Origin: JAKAGZ01 sp963772675
GTDB taxonomy: Bacteria; Bacteroidota; Ignavibacteria; Ignavibacteriales; Ignavibacteriaceae
Reading direction: 5' to 3'
DNA: 64,000 nt
Assembly (NCBI GenBank): GCA_963772675.1
Contig: CAVYYF010000005.1
Span: forward strand, 310,001-374,000
The notes under the pieces are model-generated. The model was not told the origin of the DNA and made no database searches. It saw only the letters and a program-made list of their open reading frames with translations. Position 1 is the stretch's first letter. Each line of letters begins with the position of its first letter. The position numbers and the translations under genes are program-made. This document shows positions 47,915 through 58,224 of the stretch, piece by piece.

Positions 47915-47976
47915 AAGGTTTTCTCCTGTTTAGTTAATATTTTTAGTCTTAAATTTAAGGTGCAAACAAAAAAGCG
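47912..47976 (-). repeat. Conserved leader with ribosome site, copy B
   Basis: Near-identical to 46071-46136, including the AGGAG ribosome site, but it now leads into a truncated ORF. Confidence 0.85.
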
Positions 47977-48139
47977 CAGTGATCTGATTATAAAGCCAGC
48001 TTATTGCTGCTTTTAATAGATTATATTTCCTGTAAGACTATTACGTTTGCAACTTGACCCTGCCGGTGGTCTCAACACTGGCAGGTCATTGTTTTAACTT
48101 AACTATTATTAAGGGGGACTTCTATCGGGTCTCATTTTT

Positions 48140-49444
48140 TTATTGTCCTCTAAGCATAATTATTATCGCCTGATATCCGGTGAATCCTGCTAATGCTACT
48201 AAATTTCCTCTCACATCCATTCCTTCGTAATTTCCGTATACCCCGTTGATCAATTGCCAGTTGCTGCCGTTGAAGTGAATAAGTGTGTTGCAGCAGCCGG
48301 CAATATATATGTCATTCAATCCATTCCCTTTTACCCTTGTCAAAAAATAATTTGTCGGCAGATTTATTACCTGCAGATTATTATTTTTATATAAATAAGC
48401 TCCATCTCCTACAATGTAAATGTTCCTGGGAGAGTTGAACCAAAGACCATAGAGTCTGGTATATGGCCAATTTAAATAATCAGTCGCATTACTTGATGTA
48501 ACTGACAGCAACTTATAATCACCTCTCTGGTATCGGCTGGATACAGTAGCCAAGGTTAATTCTTCACTGCCTGACGCATCGGTGCTTCCCCATATATCAT
48601 TTAGATTTGTTGTGGTTCCGCTTTCTATCTTTGTCCAGATGCTGCCGTTGTAGTGGGCTATGCTGCCGGAATTTCCCACTATGTATAAATTATTATCTGA
48701 TGTTCCCCAGATTTTATTGATTTGATCCTGCCCCCAAACATTTGTTGGAAGAGGAATAGGTACATATTGGCTTCCATCCCAATGCAGCACTCCATTTCCA
48801 GCAAACCAAATATCACTGGCCCCAAATGCAAACACTGTTTGAATAGGATTATAATAAAGCTGCCCTTGATAGAGATATGGAATACGAATCACAGTCCAGT
48901 TATTTCCATCCCAGTGTACAGCATTATACCTGACCGGATCAGGATGTCCCGTAGAATCATTCATATAAATTTCGCCAACTGCATATATGGAATTTTCGTT
49001 TACGATTGCAACATCACTTAAGTGGCTGCTGCCTGCTGAGGGGTCGCCAAATGTAATTGTTTGCCAGGTAAAGTTGCTGCTGGTTGTGTCAAGTGTTTGC
49101 ACAGTTATTTTATTGCTGCTTGTTGTTTGGTTGCTTTGTGAAAATTGTGCCTGTAACTCGTAGCTTTTGTTTGGCAGTAGTGAGTCAATGTAAACTGTTG
49201 TGTCATTCTTACCCAGACTAATAGTCTGGGCTACGGTATTATCTTTTAATAAATTTACATTAACCGGAAAGGCTACTCCGTTTGTTTTCAGTTCTAACCA
49301 CGCTTCAGTGCAGGAGGTTTCTAAAACAGAGAGTGTAAGCGTTCCGTTGTTTGGCGGTGGAGGAGGTGTGGGCTCGCTGCAGTTTAATCCCAAAAATAAA
49401 AATGTAAGTAATAAAACTAATGATAGCTTGTATAAATTTTTCAT
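48140..49444 (-). CDS. Surface lipoprotein with beta-propeller-like repeats, paralog B
   Basis: 434 residues. The first 60 residues are almost the same as paralog A (lipobox GLNCS, then EPTPPPPPNN), and the fibronectin-like domain is similar; the propeller part diverges more. Blade motifs: AVHWDGNNWTVIR, VLHWDGSQYVPIP, IAHYNGSIWTKIE and LIHFNGSNWQLIN. The same 150-base upstream repeat with a G9 tract precedes it. Confidence 0.75.
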   Translation of the reverse strand: MKNLYKLSLVLLLTFLFLGLNCSEPTPPPPPNNGTLTLSVLETSCTEAWLELKTNGVAFPVNVNLLKDNTVAQTISLGKNDTTVYIDSLLPNKSYELQAQFSQSNQTTSSNKITVQTLDTTSSNFTWQTITFGDPSAGSSHLSDVAIVNENSIYAVGEIYMNDSTGHPDPVRYNAVHWDGNNWTVIRIPYLYQGQLYYNPIQTVFAFGASDIWFAGNGVLHWDGSQYVPIPLPTNVWGQDQINKIWGTSDNNLYIVGNSGSIAHYNGSIWTKIESGTTTNLNDIWGSTDASGSEELTLATVSSRYQRGDYKLLSVTSSNATDYLNWPYTRLYGLWFNSPRNIYIVGDGAYLYKNNNLQVINLPTNYFLTRVKGNGLNDIYIAGCCNTLIHFNGSNWQLINGVYGNYEGMDVRGNLVALAGFTGYQAIIIMLRGQ

Positions 49445-49594
49445 ATTATTTATTTCCTTTGGTGTGAGTTAAGAAGATAAGTAAGCTTTAAGAAATTATG
49501 GAGGCAATTTAGCGGAGATAGTTCTACCCCCCCCCGAGATAACTAAAGAGTTTTAAATAGTTAAAACCCCGATTTGAGAAAAGATGTTTCAAAG
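49445..49594 (-). repeat. Duplicated 5' region with G9 tract, copy B
   Basis: Near-identical to 47596-47744; plus-strand C9 at 49527-49535. The rest of the gap to 49793 holds nothing I recognise. Confidence 0.9.
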
Positions 49595-49792
49595 CAACCC
49601 CTGCGAAATGTTGAAAATATTTTAGTAAATAATAGATGTAAAATCAAGCCCTTTTTAGCCAACTGGATACATTAGTTATTAAAAGCCAATTATTTCCTTT
49701 TGTATAAAAACAAAAATAGTCTCCAGTATTTCTGACTGTAACAAACCCTTATTTTTTCTTAACTTAGGTACTAATAATACAATAATATTGGT

Positions 49793-51997
49793 ATGCCTGA
49801 GAAGAAAGAAGAAAATATAAAATCCGGGATGAAGGTTAAGATACTGATCGGCCTTGCAACTGTTGTGCTGATCACTTTTATGTTTCCCCGCGGTGAGTCG
49901 ATTGAGTCGGAATTGACAGTCGGAGCTATCTGGACTCACGAAGATTTGATCGCTCCTTTCAGCTTTCCTATCAAAAAAGATCCCAAGATATACCAGGATG
50001 AAGTTAAGTCGGCGGTTTCATCTGTATTTCCTGTCTTTGTAAAAAATCAAAATGCAGTTATCCAATCACTGGATTCATTAAAGGGTTACGATGCGTACTT
50101 GCAGAAAATTATAAGAGAAAATTACGCAAATGATTCAAGCGGCGATCAAAACCCTACTTTTCTTAGCGATGAATCATTTAACACCATAAAAAGATTAATT
50201 AGAAGAGAACATTCTTTTTCCGGCGAATACCAAATTACTCCTAAAAGGTTTTTTACCGCTGTTGAGCAGGCAATTAATGATCTTTATAAAAAAAATATTA
50301 TAAGAATACCGGATAATATTACGAGAAAGGACAGCATTGCCGTAAGAACAGCTAATTTCGATAACGTTGATTCTATCGGAAAATATTTAACAATTCAGCA
50401 GGCAGAAAATGAAATTAACAGGCTGATTGAAAAATATAATTTTCCTGCTGATATATCCGGGACAGCAGAAGAGTATGCTTCACATTTTATTTTCCCTGAC
50501 CTGGTTTACAATCCGACATTTACACAGGAAGAAATTGTGCAGGCAAGAAGTAATGTCTCAAAGTATAGCGGCATCGTAAATGAAAATGAAAGGATTATTG
50601 CCAAGCATGAAAGAATTACTAAGGAAACCAAGTTAAAAATAGAATCCTACAAAGCAGCAAAAGGAGAAACGCTTGGTGCTGGCAGTGATCTTTTGCAAAT
50701 GATAGGAAAAGGGCTTCATATTGCTTTTCTTCTTTCTCTTTTAACTATCTATCTTTTCCTTTTCAGGAAAAAGATATTTTATGATAACAGGAAAATATTT
50801 CTCTTTGCCCTTAATTTTGTTTTTCTTTCGTTTATAACCTTTTTGATAAACCAGATTTCTGTAAATGCACCAATACAGTTTTTTATTTTTATCCCTGTAT
50901 CGGCGATGCTGCTGACGATAATTTTTGATTCAAGGGTAGGGTTTTATTCAACAGTTATTCTCTGTCTTGTAACAGGCGCACTCAGGGGAAACGATTATTC
51001 ATTTATGGCTATGAATTTATTTGCTTCGGCTCTTTCAGTTTATACAGTTAGGGATATTAAAAACAGGTCGCAGATCTTCAGATCTTTTTTATTCATTTTA
51101 CTGGGATATGTTGTTTCGATATCTGCGTTTGGGCTTGAACGTTTTGCACCAGCTGAAACGATCTTTATAGAATTTGCTTTTGCAGGAACTAATGCTCTGA
51201 TAAGCCCGGTGCTTACCTATGGAATGCTTATCTTTTTTGAAAAGATTTTCAAGATCACGACGGATCTTACTTTACTTGAACTTTCAAACTTTGACCGGCC
51301 GTTATTGAAAGACCTTGCGAGAAAAGCTCCCGGTACCTTTAATCATTCGATGACGATGGGAACTCTTGCTGAAGCGGCTGCTGAAATAGTAGGTGCAAAT
51401 CCACTACTCGCGCGCGTAGGGGCCTATTACCATGACATCGGTAAGACTATTTATCCACAGAACTTTGTTGAAAATCAGTTAGACAGCCAGAATGTGCATG
51501 AAAATCTCTCGCCGGAGGAAAGCGTCAGCATTATAGCAAAGCATGTTGTTGAAGGAATAAACCTTGCAAAGGATTCAGACATTCCACAGGAAATAATCGA
51601 TTTTATTCCAATGCATCACGGCACAATGGTTATGTCTTTCTTCTACGAAAAAGCAAAGAAACTTTACGGCGAAGAGAAAGTAAATATAGAAGATTATAAA
51701 TATCCCGGCCCAAAACCGAACTCAAAAGAAACGGCAATAATTATGCTTGCCGACGGTTGTGAATCAGCGGTGAGATCTATTGACGAGCCTGATCCTACTA
51801 AAGTTGAAAATCTGATTAGTAAAATCATCAAAACCCGCGTTGACGATGGCCAGCTTGATGATTCGCCTATTACGTTCAGCGATATTAGCAAAATAAAAGA
51901 AGCGTTTATCGGAATTTTGCTTGGGCAGCATCATCGAAGAATAAGATATCCGAAACAGGACGAAATGGAAAAGGGCGAGGATACTTCTAAAGAATAA
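49793..51997 (+). CDS. 7TM-HD domain protein (PgpH/YqfF family)
   Basis: 734 residues. One N-terminal membrane helix (about 15-32), an extracellular 7TMR-HDED domain (about 50-290), seven membrane segments (about 305-480), then a cytoplasmic HD domain with FNHSMTMGTLAEAAAE near 517 and the metal site VGAYYHDIGKT near 542. In Listeria and others PgpH degrades the second messenger c-di-AMP. That activity is inferred. Confidence 0.92.
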   Translation: MPEKKEENIKSGMKVKILIGLATVVLITFMFPRGESIESELTVGAIWTHEDLIAPFSFPIKKDPKIYQDEVKSAVSSVFPVFVKNQNAVIQSLDSLKGYDAYLQKIIRENYANDSSGDQNPTFLSDESFNTIKRLIRREHSFSGEYQITPKRFFTAVEQAINDLYKKNIIRIPDNITRKDSIAVRTANFDNVDSIGKYLTIQQAENEINRLIEKYNFPADISGTAEEYASHFIFPDLVYNPTFTQEEIVQARSNVSKYSGIVNENERIIAKHERITKETKLKIESYKAAKGETLGAGSDLLQMIGKGLHIAFLLSLLTIYLFLFRKKIFYDNRKIFLFALNFVFLSFITFLINQISVNAPIQFFIFIPVSAMLLTIIFDSRVGFYSTVILCLVTGALRGNDYSFMAMNLFASALSVYTVRDIKNRSQIFRSFLFILLGYVVSISAFGLERFAPAETIFIEFAFAGTNALISPVLTYGMLIFFEKIFKITTDLTLLELSNFDRPLLKDLARKAPGTFNHSMTMGTLAEAAAEIVGANPLLARVGAYYHDIGKTIYPQNFVENQLDSQNVHENLSPEESVSIIAKHVVEGINLAKDSDIPQEIIDFIPMHHGTMVMSFFYEKAKKLYGEEKVNIEDYKYPGPKPNSKETAIIMLADGCESAVRSIDEPDPTKVENLISKIIKTRVDDGQLDDSPITFSDISKIKEAFIGILLGQHHRRIRYPKQDEMEKGEDTSKE

Positions 51998-52888
51998 ATG
52001 AATATATTTTTAAAAGAATATTTGTCCGTACTAAAGCTGGAAAAAAATCTCTCTGACAACACCGTTTCTTCCTACAAAAATGATATCAATTCATTCCTGC
52101 AATTTATTGAATCCCGCAAAATAGAAGATCTCTCATCTATAAAACAAAATCACATAGCTGACTTTTTTAAATCTTTGAAGGAAATAGGTCTCACAAGCAG
52201 TTCTGCCGCAAGGTATTATTCTTCGCTGAAAGGATTTTTCACTTATCTTTTTTTAAGCAGGTATATAACAGAAAATCCAATTGAAAAGATCTCTTCCCCA
52301 AAACTTGCAAAAAATCTTCCATCGGTTTTAACTGTAGAAGAAACTGACTCTGTCCTTTCGCAACCGGATACTAATAACAAACTCGGTTTAAGAGACAAAG
52401 CGGTGCTTGAATTGCTTTATGCATGCGGAACGAGAGTATCGGAATTAATAAACATAAAAATTTCTGATCTTTTTTTCGCTGATGATGTTATAAGAGTTTT
52501 CGGTAAAGGCTCCAAGGAAAGAATCATCCCGATAGGAAGTAGCGCAGTTAAATGGATAAATAAATATTTAAAGGAAAGCCGTGTGCTACTGATGAAAAAA
52601 GCCAAAAGTGAAAATTACTTGTTCCTGAATAACAGGGGGACAAAACTTTCACGAATGGGCGTATGGAAAATTGTTGACAGGTATGTTAAAGAAGCCGGTA
52701 TTGAAAAAGAGGTCCACCCGCATACTTTCAGGCATTCGTTTGCTACACATTTGCTCGAAGGCGGGGCTGATTTGAGAGCGGTACAGGAAATGCTGGGACA
52801 CGCTGATATTTCAACCACGCAGATTTACACACATATTGACAGAGACTATATTAAACAGGTTCATAAAGATTTTCACCCGAGAGGATAA
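51998..52888 (+). CDS. xerD: Tyrosine recombinase XerD-like
   Basis: 296 residues, standard Xer length. SAM-like N-terminal DNA-binding domain (about 1-95) and a C-terminal catalytic domain with Arg in CGTRVSELINIK, HTFRHSFATHLLEGG (HxxR), and the Tyr nucleophile in TTQIYTHIDRDY. Acts with FtsK in chromosome dimer resolution. Abuts pgpH with no gap and is followed after 2 bases by the M50 gene, a core location, so it is not treated as a mobile integrase. Confidence 0.92.
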   Translation: MNIFLKEYLSVLKLEKNLSDNTVSSYKNDINSFLQFIESRKIEDLSSIKQNHIADFFKSLKEIGLTSSSAARYYSSLKGFFTYLFLSRYITENPIEKISSPKLAKNLPSVLTVEETDSVLSQPDTNNKLGLRDKAVLELLYACGTRVSELINIKISDLFFADDVIRVFGKGSKERIIPIGSSAVKWINKYLKESRVLLMKKAKSENYLFLNNRGTKLSRMGVWKIVDRYVKEAGIEKEVHPHTFRHSFATHLLEGGADLRAVQEMLGHADISTTQIYTHIDRDYIKQVHKDFHPRG

Positions 52889-52890
52889 CA

Positions 52891-53541
52891 ATGCCCCACA
52901 TACAGGTTAGCGAAAAACTGGTTTCATTTTTAACATTTCTTCCGATTTTTTTTATATCGCTGGCAATTCACGAATTTGCGCATGCATTTACTGCGTCAAA
53001 ATTCGGAGACAACACTGCAAAAAATGAAGGCAGACTTACACTCAATCCTTTCAAACACGCAGATCTTGTTGGAACAATACTAATGCCCCTTGCTTCTTTT
53101 GCCTCGGGATTCGCCCTTATCGGATGGGCCAAACCTGTGCCTGTAAACAGAAATAATCTGCGTAATGAATTCAGGGACGATGCTGTAGTATCTTTCGCCG
53201 GGCCGTTTTCTAATTTTTTGCTGGCAATTATCTTTTATATTATTTTTCTATTTATGGTGAACGGTTCATCAAATTTCTGGCTTAATATTATGTGGTATGG
53301 AGTCTTTTTTAACATATTCCTTTTTTTATTTAATCTTATTCCTATTCCGCCTTTAGACGGATCACACATTCTGTACGATCTTTATCCAAACCATATAACT
53401 GCAAAAATATTGAATCTGGGATTTTACGGGACCATTATACTGCTGGTATTTATTTACAGCCCGTTGTGGGGACTTTTTATGAAGTTGGTTACCTTCATAT
53501 TGAATTTGTTTCTAACAGTTGGTAATGTTCCGCATGCTTAA
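52891..53541 (+). CDS. Site-2-protease-like M50 metallopeptidase
   Basis: 216 residues, five to six membrane segments. Zinc site HEFAHAFTA near residue 27, and the second motif NLIPIPPLDGSHIL near 148. Members cut within the membrane; the short form without a PDZ domain is common in bacteria. Confidence 0.9.
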   Translation: MPHIQVSEKLVSFLTFLPIFFISLAIHEFAHAFTASKFGDNTAKNEGRLTLNPFKHADLVGTILMPLASFASGFALIGWAKPVPVNRNNLRNEFRDDAVVSFAGPFSNFLLAIIFYIIFLFMVNGSSNFWLNIMWYGVFFNIFLFLFNLIPIPPLDGSHILYDLYPNHITAKILNLGFYGTIILLVFIYSPLWGLFMKLVTFILNLFLTVGNVPHA

Positions 53542-54577
53542 AACAAGTTTATATTTACTTATAATTTTTCTGTTTATTGCAGGTTGTGGAGAGAAACCAC
53601 AAAAGCCGATAGAGACTATTCCGGTCAAAAAAGAAAAACCATTAGTGAAGAAGGAAAAATTCAAGAGTTTTCTTTTTGTGGGAATAATAATTCATAAACC
53701 GGGGATATATAAATATGATGTGGCTAAAAGAATACGCAAAGAGTTCTGGTCAAATTACAATGAACAGGTAGTTGAACTTTCCTATTCTCCTGATATGAAA
53801 TCGGCATTTTTCCTGACCGCCGGGTATCTTGGCAAAAAAAGTTTTCTGCCGTACATCACTAGAGTAAAACTTTACCTGATCGATCTTGATTCTTCTAAAG
53901 TTAAATTCATAAAGAATTTCGGTAACGGCGTCCAGGTTTTTACACAATGGGAAAACAATAGTAATTTCAAAATTGTTGTTAACAGGTCTGATAAAATCGT
54001 TCCAACTTATATAAACCAGCAAACCTATATTTACAATGTGTTCGGAAAAGAATTACTAAACGAAGTGCAAACTTACGATCTGACTAAAAACCCTTACCCA
54101 AGGCCTCCGCATAATCCGCAAAATTATGAATCTCCCGGTGGTGAATACAGGATCGTTAACAGTTCCCCTGATTCAACTAATTTATATCTTGAAAATACGC
54201 AGGAAAGAAGTTATAGTTTCATAACATCAAGCGGCCAGAAACTGAATAAATTTGATTGGTCATACGATGAGAATTATTTGATATTTTCAACTATTGATAT
54301 AACAGCCGGCAATAAAACTTTGAAATCCAAAGAACCTGCAACCTCAAACCTTTATATTTATGATATTAAACAGAATAAAGTTGTAAAGGAATGGAAAGGA
54401 AACGGTATAAAGAACTTCTTTATTAAAAATGATTTCCTGATATTTGATAACGGCTTTGATGAAAAATCTTCAATCACAATAATTAATTATCGTACCTTAA
54501 AAGTGTATAACATAATAAAATTAAGAAGCGGCTGTGGGCTGAGAAATATTCCCGAATTGCCGGATATAAAAGCATAG
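53534..54577 (+). CDS. Lipoprotein with WD40/TolB-like repeats
   Basis: About 347 residues. Start chosen at the ATG at 53534 (MLKTSLYLLIIFLFIAGCG) because it gives a clean lipoprotein signal with lipobox FIAGC; a TTG at 53519 or ATG at 53525 would add a few residues. Repeated strand blocks (YSPDMKSAFFLTAGYLG, DWSYDENYLIFSTID) suggest a beta-propeller. Overlaps the upstream gene by 8 bases and the following one by 1. Function unknown. Confidence 0.65.
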   Translation: MLKTSLYLLIIFLFIAGCGEKPQKPIETIPVKKEKPLVKKEKFKSFLFVGIIIHKPGIYKYDVAKRIRKEFWSNYNEQVVELSYSPDMKSAFFLTAGYLGKKSFLPYITRVKLYLIDLDSSKVKFIKNFGNGVQVFTQWENNSNFKIVVNRSDKIVPTYINQQTYIYNVFGKELLNEVQTYDLTKNPYPRPPHNPQNYESPGGEYRIVNSSPDSTNLYLENTQERSYSFITSSGQKLNKFDWSYDENYLIFSTIDITAGNKTLKSKEPATSNLYIYDIKQNKVVKEWKGNGIKNFFIKNDFLIFDNGFDEKSSITIINYRTLKVYNIIKLRSGCGLRNIPELPDIKA

Positions 54578-56430
54578 TGAAAACTTATCTCAGAATATTA
54601 GGTTACGTTAAGCCTTACTGGAAACACCTTGTAATTTCAGTATTCTGCACAATACTGTATGCAATTTTAAACGGCGTTTCGGTTTACCTTACAATTCCTC
54701 TGCTCGATACACTTTTTCAGCAGCAGTCTAAGAAAGTTGTTGTACAGCACACCTCAGCAAATCCTGTAGCAAGTGTACTGCCTGATTGGGTAGTAAATAT
54801 CGGCAATGAAATCTCACAAAAATTTAATGAAATTGTTCTAAGCGGGGATAAGATAGATGCGCTGATTAAAATTTGTATCCTCGTCTTCGTAGCGTTTTTG
54901 TTAAAAAATATTTTCGGTTACCTTCAGGCATACTTTCTTGCAACTGCTGAACAGGGAACGATGAAGGATATGAGAGATGCTGCTTACAAGCATCTTCACA
55001 AGCTGCCGATGAGTTATTTTAAAAAAGAAAGAGTAGGTAACCTGATTTCGAGAATTACAAATGATATTAACATAGTACAGACGAGCATCTCTGCGGCATT
55101 CCTGAATATGATCCGTGAGCCTCTTACAATAATTGTTTTTCTCGCAATTGCTATCAGTATTAGCTGGAAACTGACCTTGCTTGCGCTTGTAATTCTCCCG
55201 ATATCTATGTTCATAATTACCTGGATCGGGTTAAAGTTGCGTAAGCAAAGTTATTTAATACAGGCTAAGATGGCCGATATTACAAGCATTCTGCAGGAAA
55301 CAATATCCGGCGTAAAGATCGTCAAAGCGTTTGGGATGGAAAAATATGAAAACAAAAAATTCATGGATGAGACGAAAAATTTCTTCAGGATGATGCTTCA
55401 CATAGTTCGCGTAAGAAATGCTTCATCGCCGATTACCGAAGTTCTCAGTACGGCTGTTGGAGTGATTATAATTTATTTCGGCGGTGTGCTGGTATTGAAG
55501 GATCAATCGTTATCTGCTAGTGAGTTCATGGGATTCTTGTTTGCAATTTTCCAGTTAATGCCTCCGATAAAAGAGCTTAGCAGCGTCAACAACAGGATAC
55601 AGGAATCAAGCGCGGCAGGCGACAGAGTGTTTGAAATAATTGATACTAAGCCAAACATTATTGATGCAAAGGATACTGTAGAGCTAAATAAGTTTGAAAA
55701 ATCTATCATGCTTGACAAGGTATCCTTTCATTATGAAGATTCAGCGGATCTCGTTTTAAACGACATAAATTTTACAGTCAACCGCGGAGAAATCGTTGCT
55801 CTCGTCGGTCCGAGCGGAGGCGGAAAATCCACGCTTGTCGATCTGATCCCGCGGTTTCATGATCCTACTGACGGGAAAATATTAATAGATAATATTGATA
55901 TTAAAAAGATAAAAATTGAAAGCGTGCGCAATTTAATGGGTATAGTGACGCAGGAAACATTTCTTTTTAACGAATCTATAAAAAATAATATTGCTTATGG
56001 TTTAGGCGATTACCCGTTTGAAAAAATTGAACAGGCTGCTAAAACCGCTAACGCACATAATTTTATAATGGAAATGTCTAAAGGATACGATACAGTGATT
56101 GGTGAAAGAGGTGTTAAACTTTCTGGGGGACAGAGACAAAGACTTTCAATTGCGCGTGCGCTTTTGAAAAACCCGGAAATAATGATCTTTGATGAAGCAA
56201 CTTCCGCGCTTGATAATGAATCTGAATTACTTGTGCAGGAAGCAATTGAAAGACTAATGGTGAACAGAACAACAATTGTAATTGCGCACAGGCTGAGCAC
56301 GATAAGGAACGCAACCAGGATTATTGTTCTGGACAGGGGCAAAGTTATCCAGGTTGGCAAGCACGATGAACTAATACAAGACAATAATGGCTTATATAAA
56401 AAATTATACGAAATGCAGTTCAGGGATTAG
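54577..56430 (+). CDS. msbA: ABC transporter, MsbA-like lipid exporter (TM and ATPase fused)
   Basis: 617 residues from a GTG start. Six membrane segments in about 1-330; ATPase domain with Walker A GPSGGGKST near 409, Q-loop VTQETFLF, signature LSGGQRQRLSIARAL near 515 and Walker B IMIFDEATSALD. The closest well-known group is MsbA, which flips lipid A-core or related lipids. Upstream genes in the same run add envelope functions. Confidence 0.87.
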   Translation: MKTYLRILGYVKPYWKHLVISVFCTILYAILNGVSVYLTIPLLDTLFQQQSKKVVVQHTSANPVASVLPDWVVNIGNEISQKFNEIVLSGDKIDALIKICILVFVAFLLKNIFGYLQAYFLATAEQGTMKDMRDAAYKHLHKLPMSYFKKERVGNLISRITNDINIVQTSISAAFLNMIREPLTIIVFLAIAISISWKLTLLALVILPISMFIITWIGLKLRKQSYLIQAKMADITSILQETISGVKIVKAFGMEKYENKKFMDETKNFFRMMLHIVRVRNASSPITEVLSTAVGVIIIYFGGVLVLKDQSLSASEFMGFLFAIFQLMPPIKELSSVNNRIQESSAAGDRVFEIIDTKPNIIDAKDTVELNKFEKSIMLDKVSFHYEDSADLVLNDINFTVNRGEIVALVGPSGGGKSTLVDLIPRFHDPTDGKILIDNIDIKKIKIESVRNLMGIVTQETFLFNESIKNNIAYGLGDYPFEKIEQAAKTANAHNFIMEMSKGYDTVIGERGVKLSGGQRQRLSIARALLKNPEIMIFDEATSALDNESELLVQEAIERLMVNRTTIVIAHRLSTIRNATRIIVLDRGKVIQVGKHDELIQDNNGLYKKLYEMQFRD

Positions 56431-56466
56431 TTTCTCCCAAAACAAAAAATCTATTTCAATCTATTA

Positions 56467-57627
56467 ATGGCTCAATCAAGATTCGACATAAGAATTCCCT
56501 TTTATTTAACGATAGGACTCGCCGTCAGCTTTGTTACCTCGATGTTCTTCATGCAATTTTTTGCAGCCTTATTGGGAATATTTTGGCTGATTGAAAAATA
56601 CGAAAGCAAGAAAAAAGCTTTTGATGTTTTTGCCTGGTTTGTTTTAGCCTTTGGTTTGATCCGCGCGTTTTCTGTAATTTTTTCTATTGATAAATCAGTG
56701 AGTGTAGAAATCTTTTACAAAGAAATTTTATTTTACTTCGCATTTTTCTCCCTTAGCTTCTATTTAAAAATATTCGATAAAAATAAAAAACAAATAATAA
56801 TTTATACATTTATCGGGACGGCCGCGGTAGTTGCGTTATCCGGTATAATAAAATTCGATTTGAACCTTGTTCAAAGAGCTGAAGCATTTACAACTTATAC
56901 AACATTTGCCTCTTACCTGCTTGTTGCGTTTGCATTCGCGCTGTCTTTTCATTCTGAAATTCAAACAAGGTTTAAATACTATGCAGGAACAATTATTCTC
57001 ATTTTATTATTAAGTGGAATTATTACTTCGCTGGGCCGTACTGTTTCTGCAATCACGGTGTTGGTTTTTCTTACTGCCATAATATTTAAAAAAATCACAA
57101 TTAAAACTTCTGTAATGATAGTTGCGGCAACTGTGGTAATTTGCTTTGTTTCATTTAACATTAATAAAACAGAAGTCTCTGACAGGATTCAAAATCCGGG
57201 CAGGCTTTCAGACAGGGACGTACTCATTAAAGGCGCAGAAGATCTTGTTTTTAAAACGCCTGTTTGGGGATTCGGGCCTATCACCTTCCATGAGGTTTTT
57301 CCTTATGCGGACCAGTTCGGTGATAAAGGAATCGGCGGCTGGCATAATGATTTTTTCCAGGTTTATTTTGAAAGTGGTATTCCCGGACTAATAAGCTTCC
57401 TCGCCTTGCTTATTTTTGTGTTATGGAAATCATTTGCTGAAGTTAGAAAGAAAAAATACCAGGCGGGACTATCATTCGCATTATTACTGGGAATAACAGG
57501 ATTATTCCTCACCCTCTTTACAATCGGTTTCATCACCCATGTAGTTTTATCGATTGTGTTTGCCTTTCTCGTTTCGCTTTTATCTTCCGAAACTTCGGAG
57601 ACTATAACTTTGAATTACTCAAAGTAA
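56467..57627 (+). CDS. O-antigen ligase family membrane protein
   Basis: 386 residues, about ten hydrophobic segments. The long loop has GGWHNDFFQVYFESGIPG near residue 295, the His-bearing motif of O-antigen ligases/polymerases (WaaL/Wzy group). It likely acts on surface polysaccharide at the periplasmic side of the inner membrane. Ends 13 bases into the opposite gene. Confidence 0.8.
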   Translation: MAQSRFDIRIPFYLTIGLAVSFVTSMFFMQFFAALLGIFWLIEKYESKKKAFDVFAWFVLAFGLIRAFSVIFSIDKSVSVEIFYKEILFYFAFFSLSFYLKIFDKNKKQIIIYTFIGTAAVVALSGIIKFDLNLVQRAEAFTTYTTFASYLLVAFAFALSFHSEIQTRFKYYAGTIILILLLSGIITSLGRTVSAITVLVFLTAIIFKKITIKTSVMIVAATVVICFVSFNINKTEVSDRIQNPGRLSDRDVLIKGAEDLVFKTPVWGFGPITFHEVFPYADQFGDKGIGGWHNDFFQVYFESGIPGLISFLALLIFVLWKSFAEVRKKKYQAGLSFALLLGITGLFLTLFTIGFITHVVLSIVFAFLVSLLSSETSETITLNYSK

Positions 57628-58079
57628 TACCGCGCTCCGAATCCCGCATCCATATTGAAACCCGTTCCAGGTACAAGATTAAAAACGGGTGCAACTTCAA
57701 GAAAAACATCAATCGGAACAGTCTGCGCCATCCACTCCAGCCCTATCACACCTCTTAAACCAAGCACAGCATCTTCATTATGTTTGCCTGTTTTTATTTT
57801 CAATCCCGGCCCGTAATAAAGAACAAATTTTTCTGTCGATTGTATTGCGTCAAATGAATGCCATAAATAATCTGCGTGAATGTGAGCAGTGTTATCATTT
57901 TTTGCGAAAGAAAACCCGAGCCCGAAGTCCAGCGCGTTTTGAGGATTCAACCATGATTTTACACTAAAACCGGTGGGTTGCCCGATTATTATTCCGACAC
58001 CGAGGCCTTTATCCTGTGCAAAAAGGGAGGGGGCTAAAAACATCAAAGCAGCTGCAATAACCAAAAATATTCTTTTCAT
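57615..58079 (-). CDS. Small outer-membrane barrel protein
   Basis: 154 residues from the ATG at 58079, which starts a clean signal peptide (MKRIFLVIAAALMFLAP, cleavage near LFAQ); an open frame extends 15 codons further upstream but lacks sense. Amphipathic strands with GVGIIIGQPTGFSVKSWL and the aromatic end FGARYYFE. Overlaps the opposite gene by 13 bases. Confidence 0.7.
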   Translation of the reverse strand: MKRIFLVIAAALMFLAPSLFAQDKGLGVGIIIGQPTGFSVKSWLNPQNALDFGLGFSFAKNDNTAHIHADYLWHSFDAIQSTEKFVLYYGPGLKIKTGKHNEDAVLGLRGVIGLEWMAQTVPIDVFLEVAPVFNLVPGTGFNMDAGFGARYYFE

Positions 58080-58224
58080 CGTTATATCCTTATTTTTAAT
58101 CAAATAACCGTGATAAAAATACACTTTTTAATTGATATAATAAATCCTTTGCTTGTATATAGTTACACCTTTCTGTAATTTTTTGCACAAATTATGACAC
58201 TTTACAAAAAGGGAGTTACCGCGG

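Noticed and set aside
51998..52888. Phage or island integrase
   Set aside because: Length, motifs and position between pgpH and M50 genes fit the core XerD recombinase; no attachment repeats or phage genes are near it.
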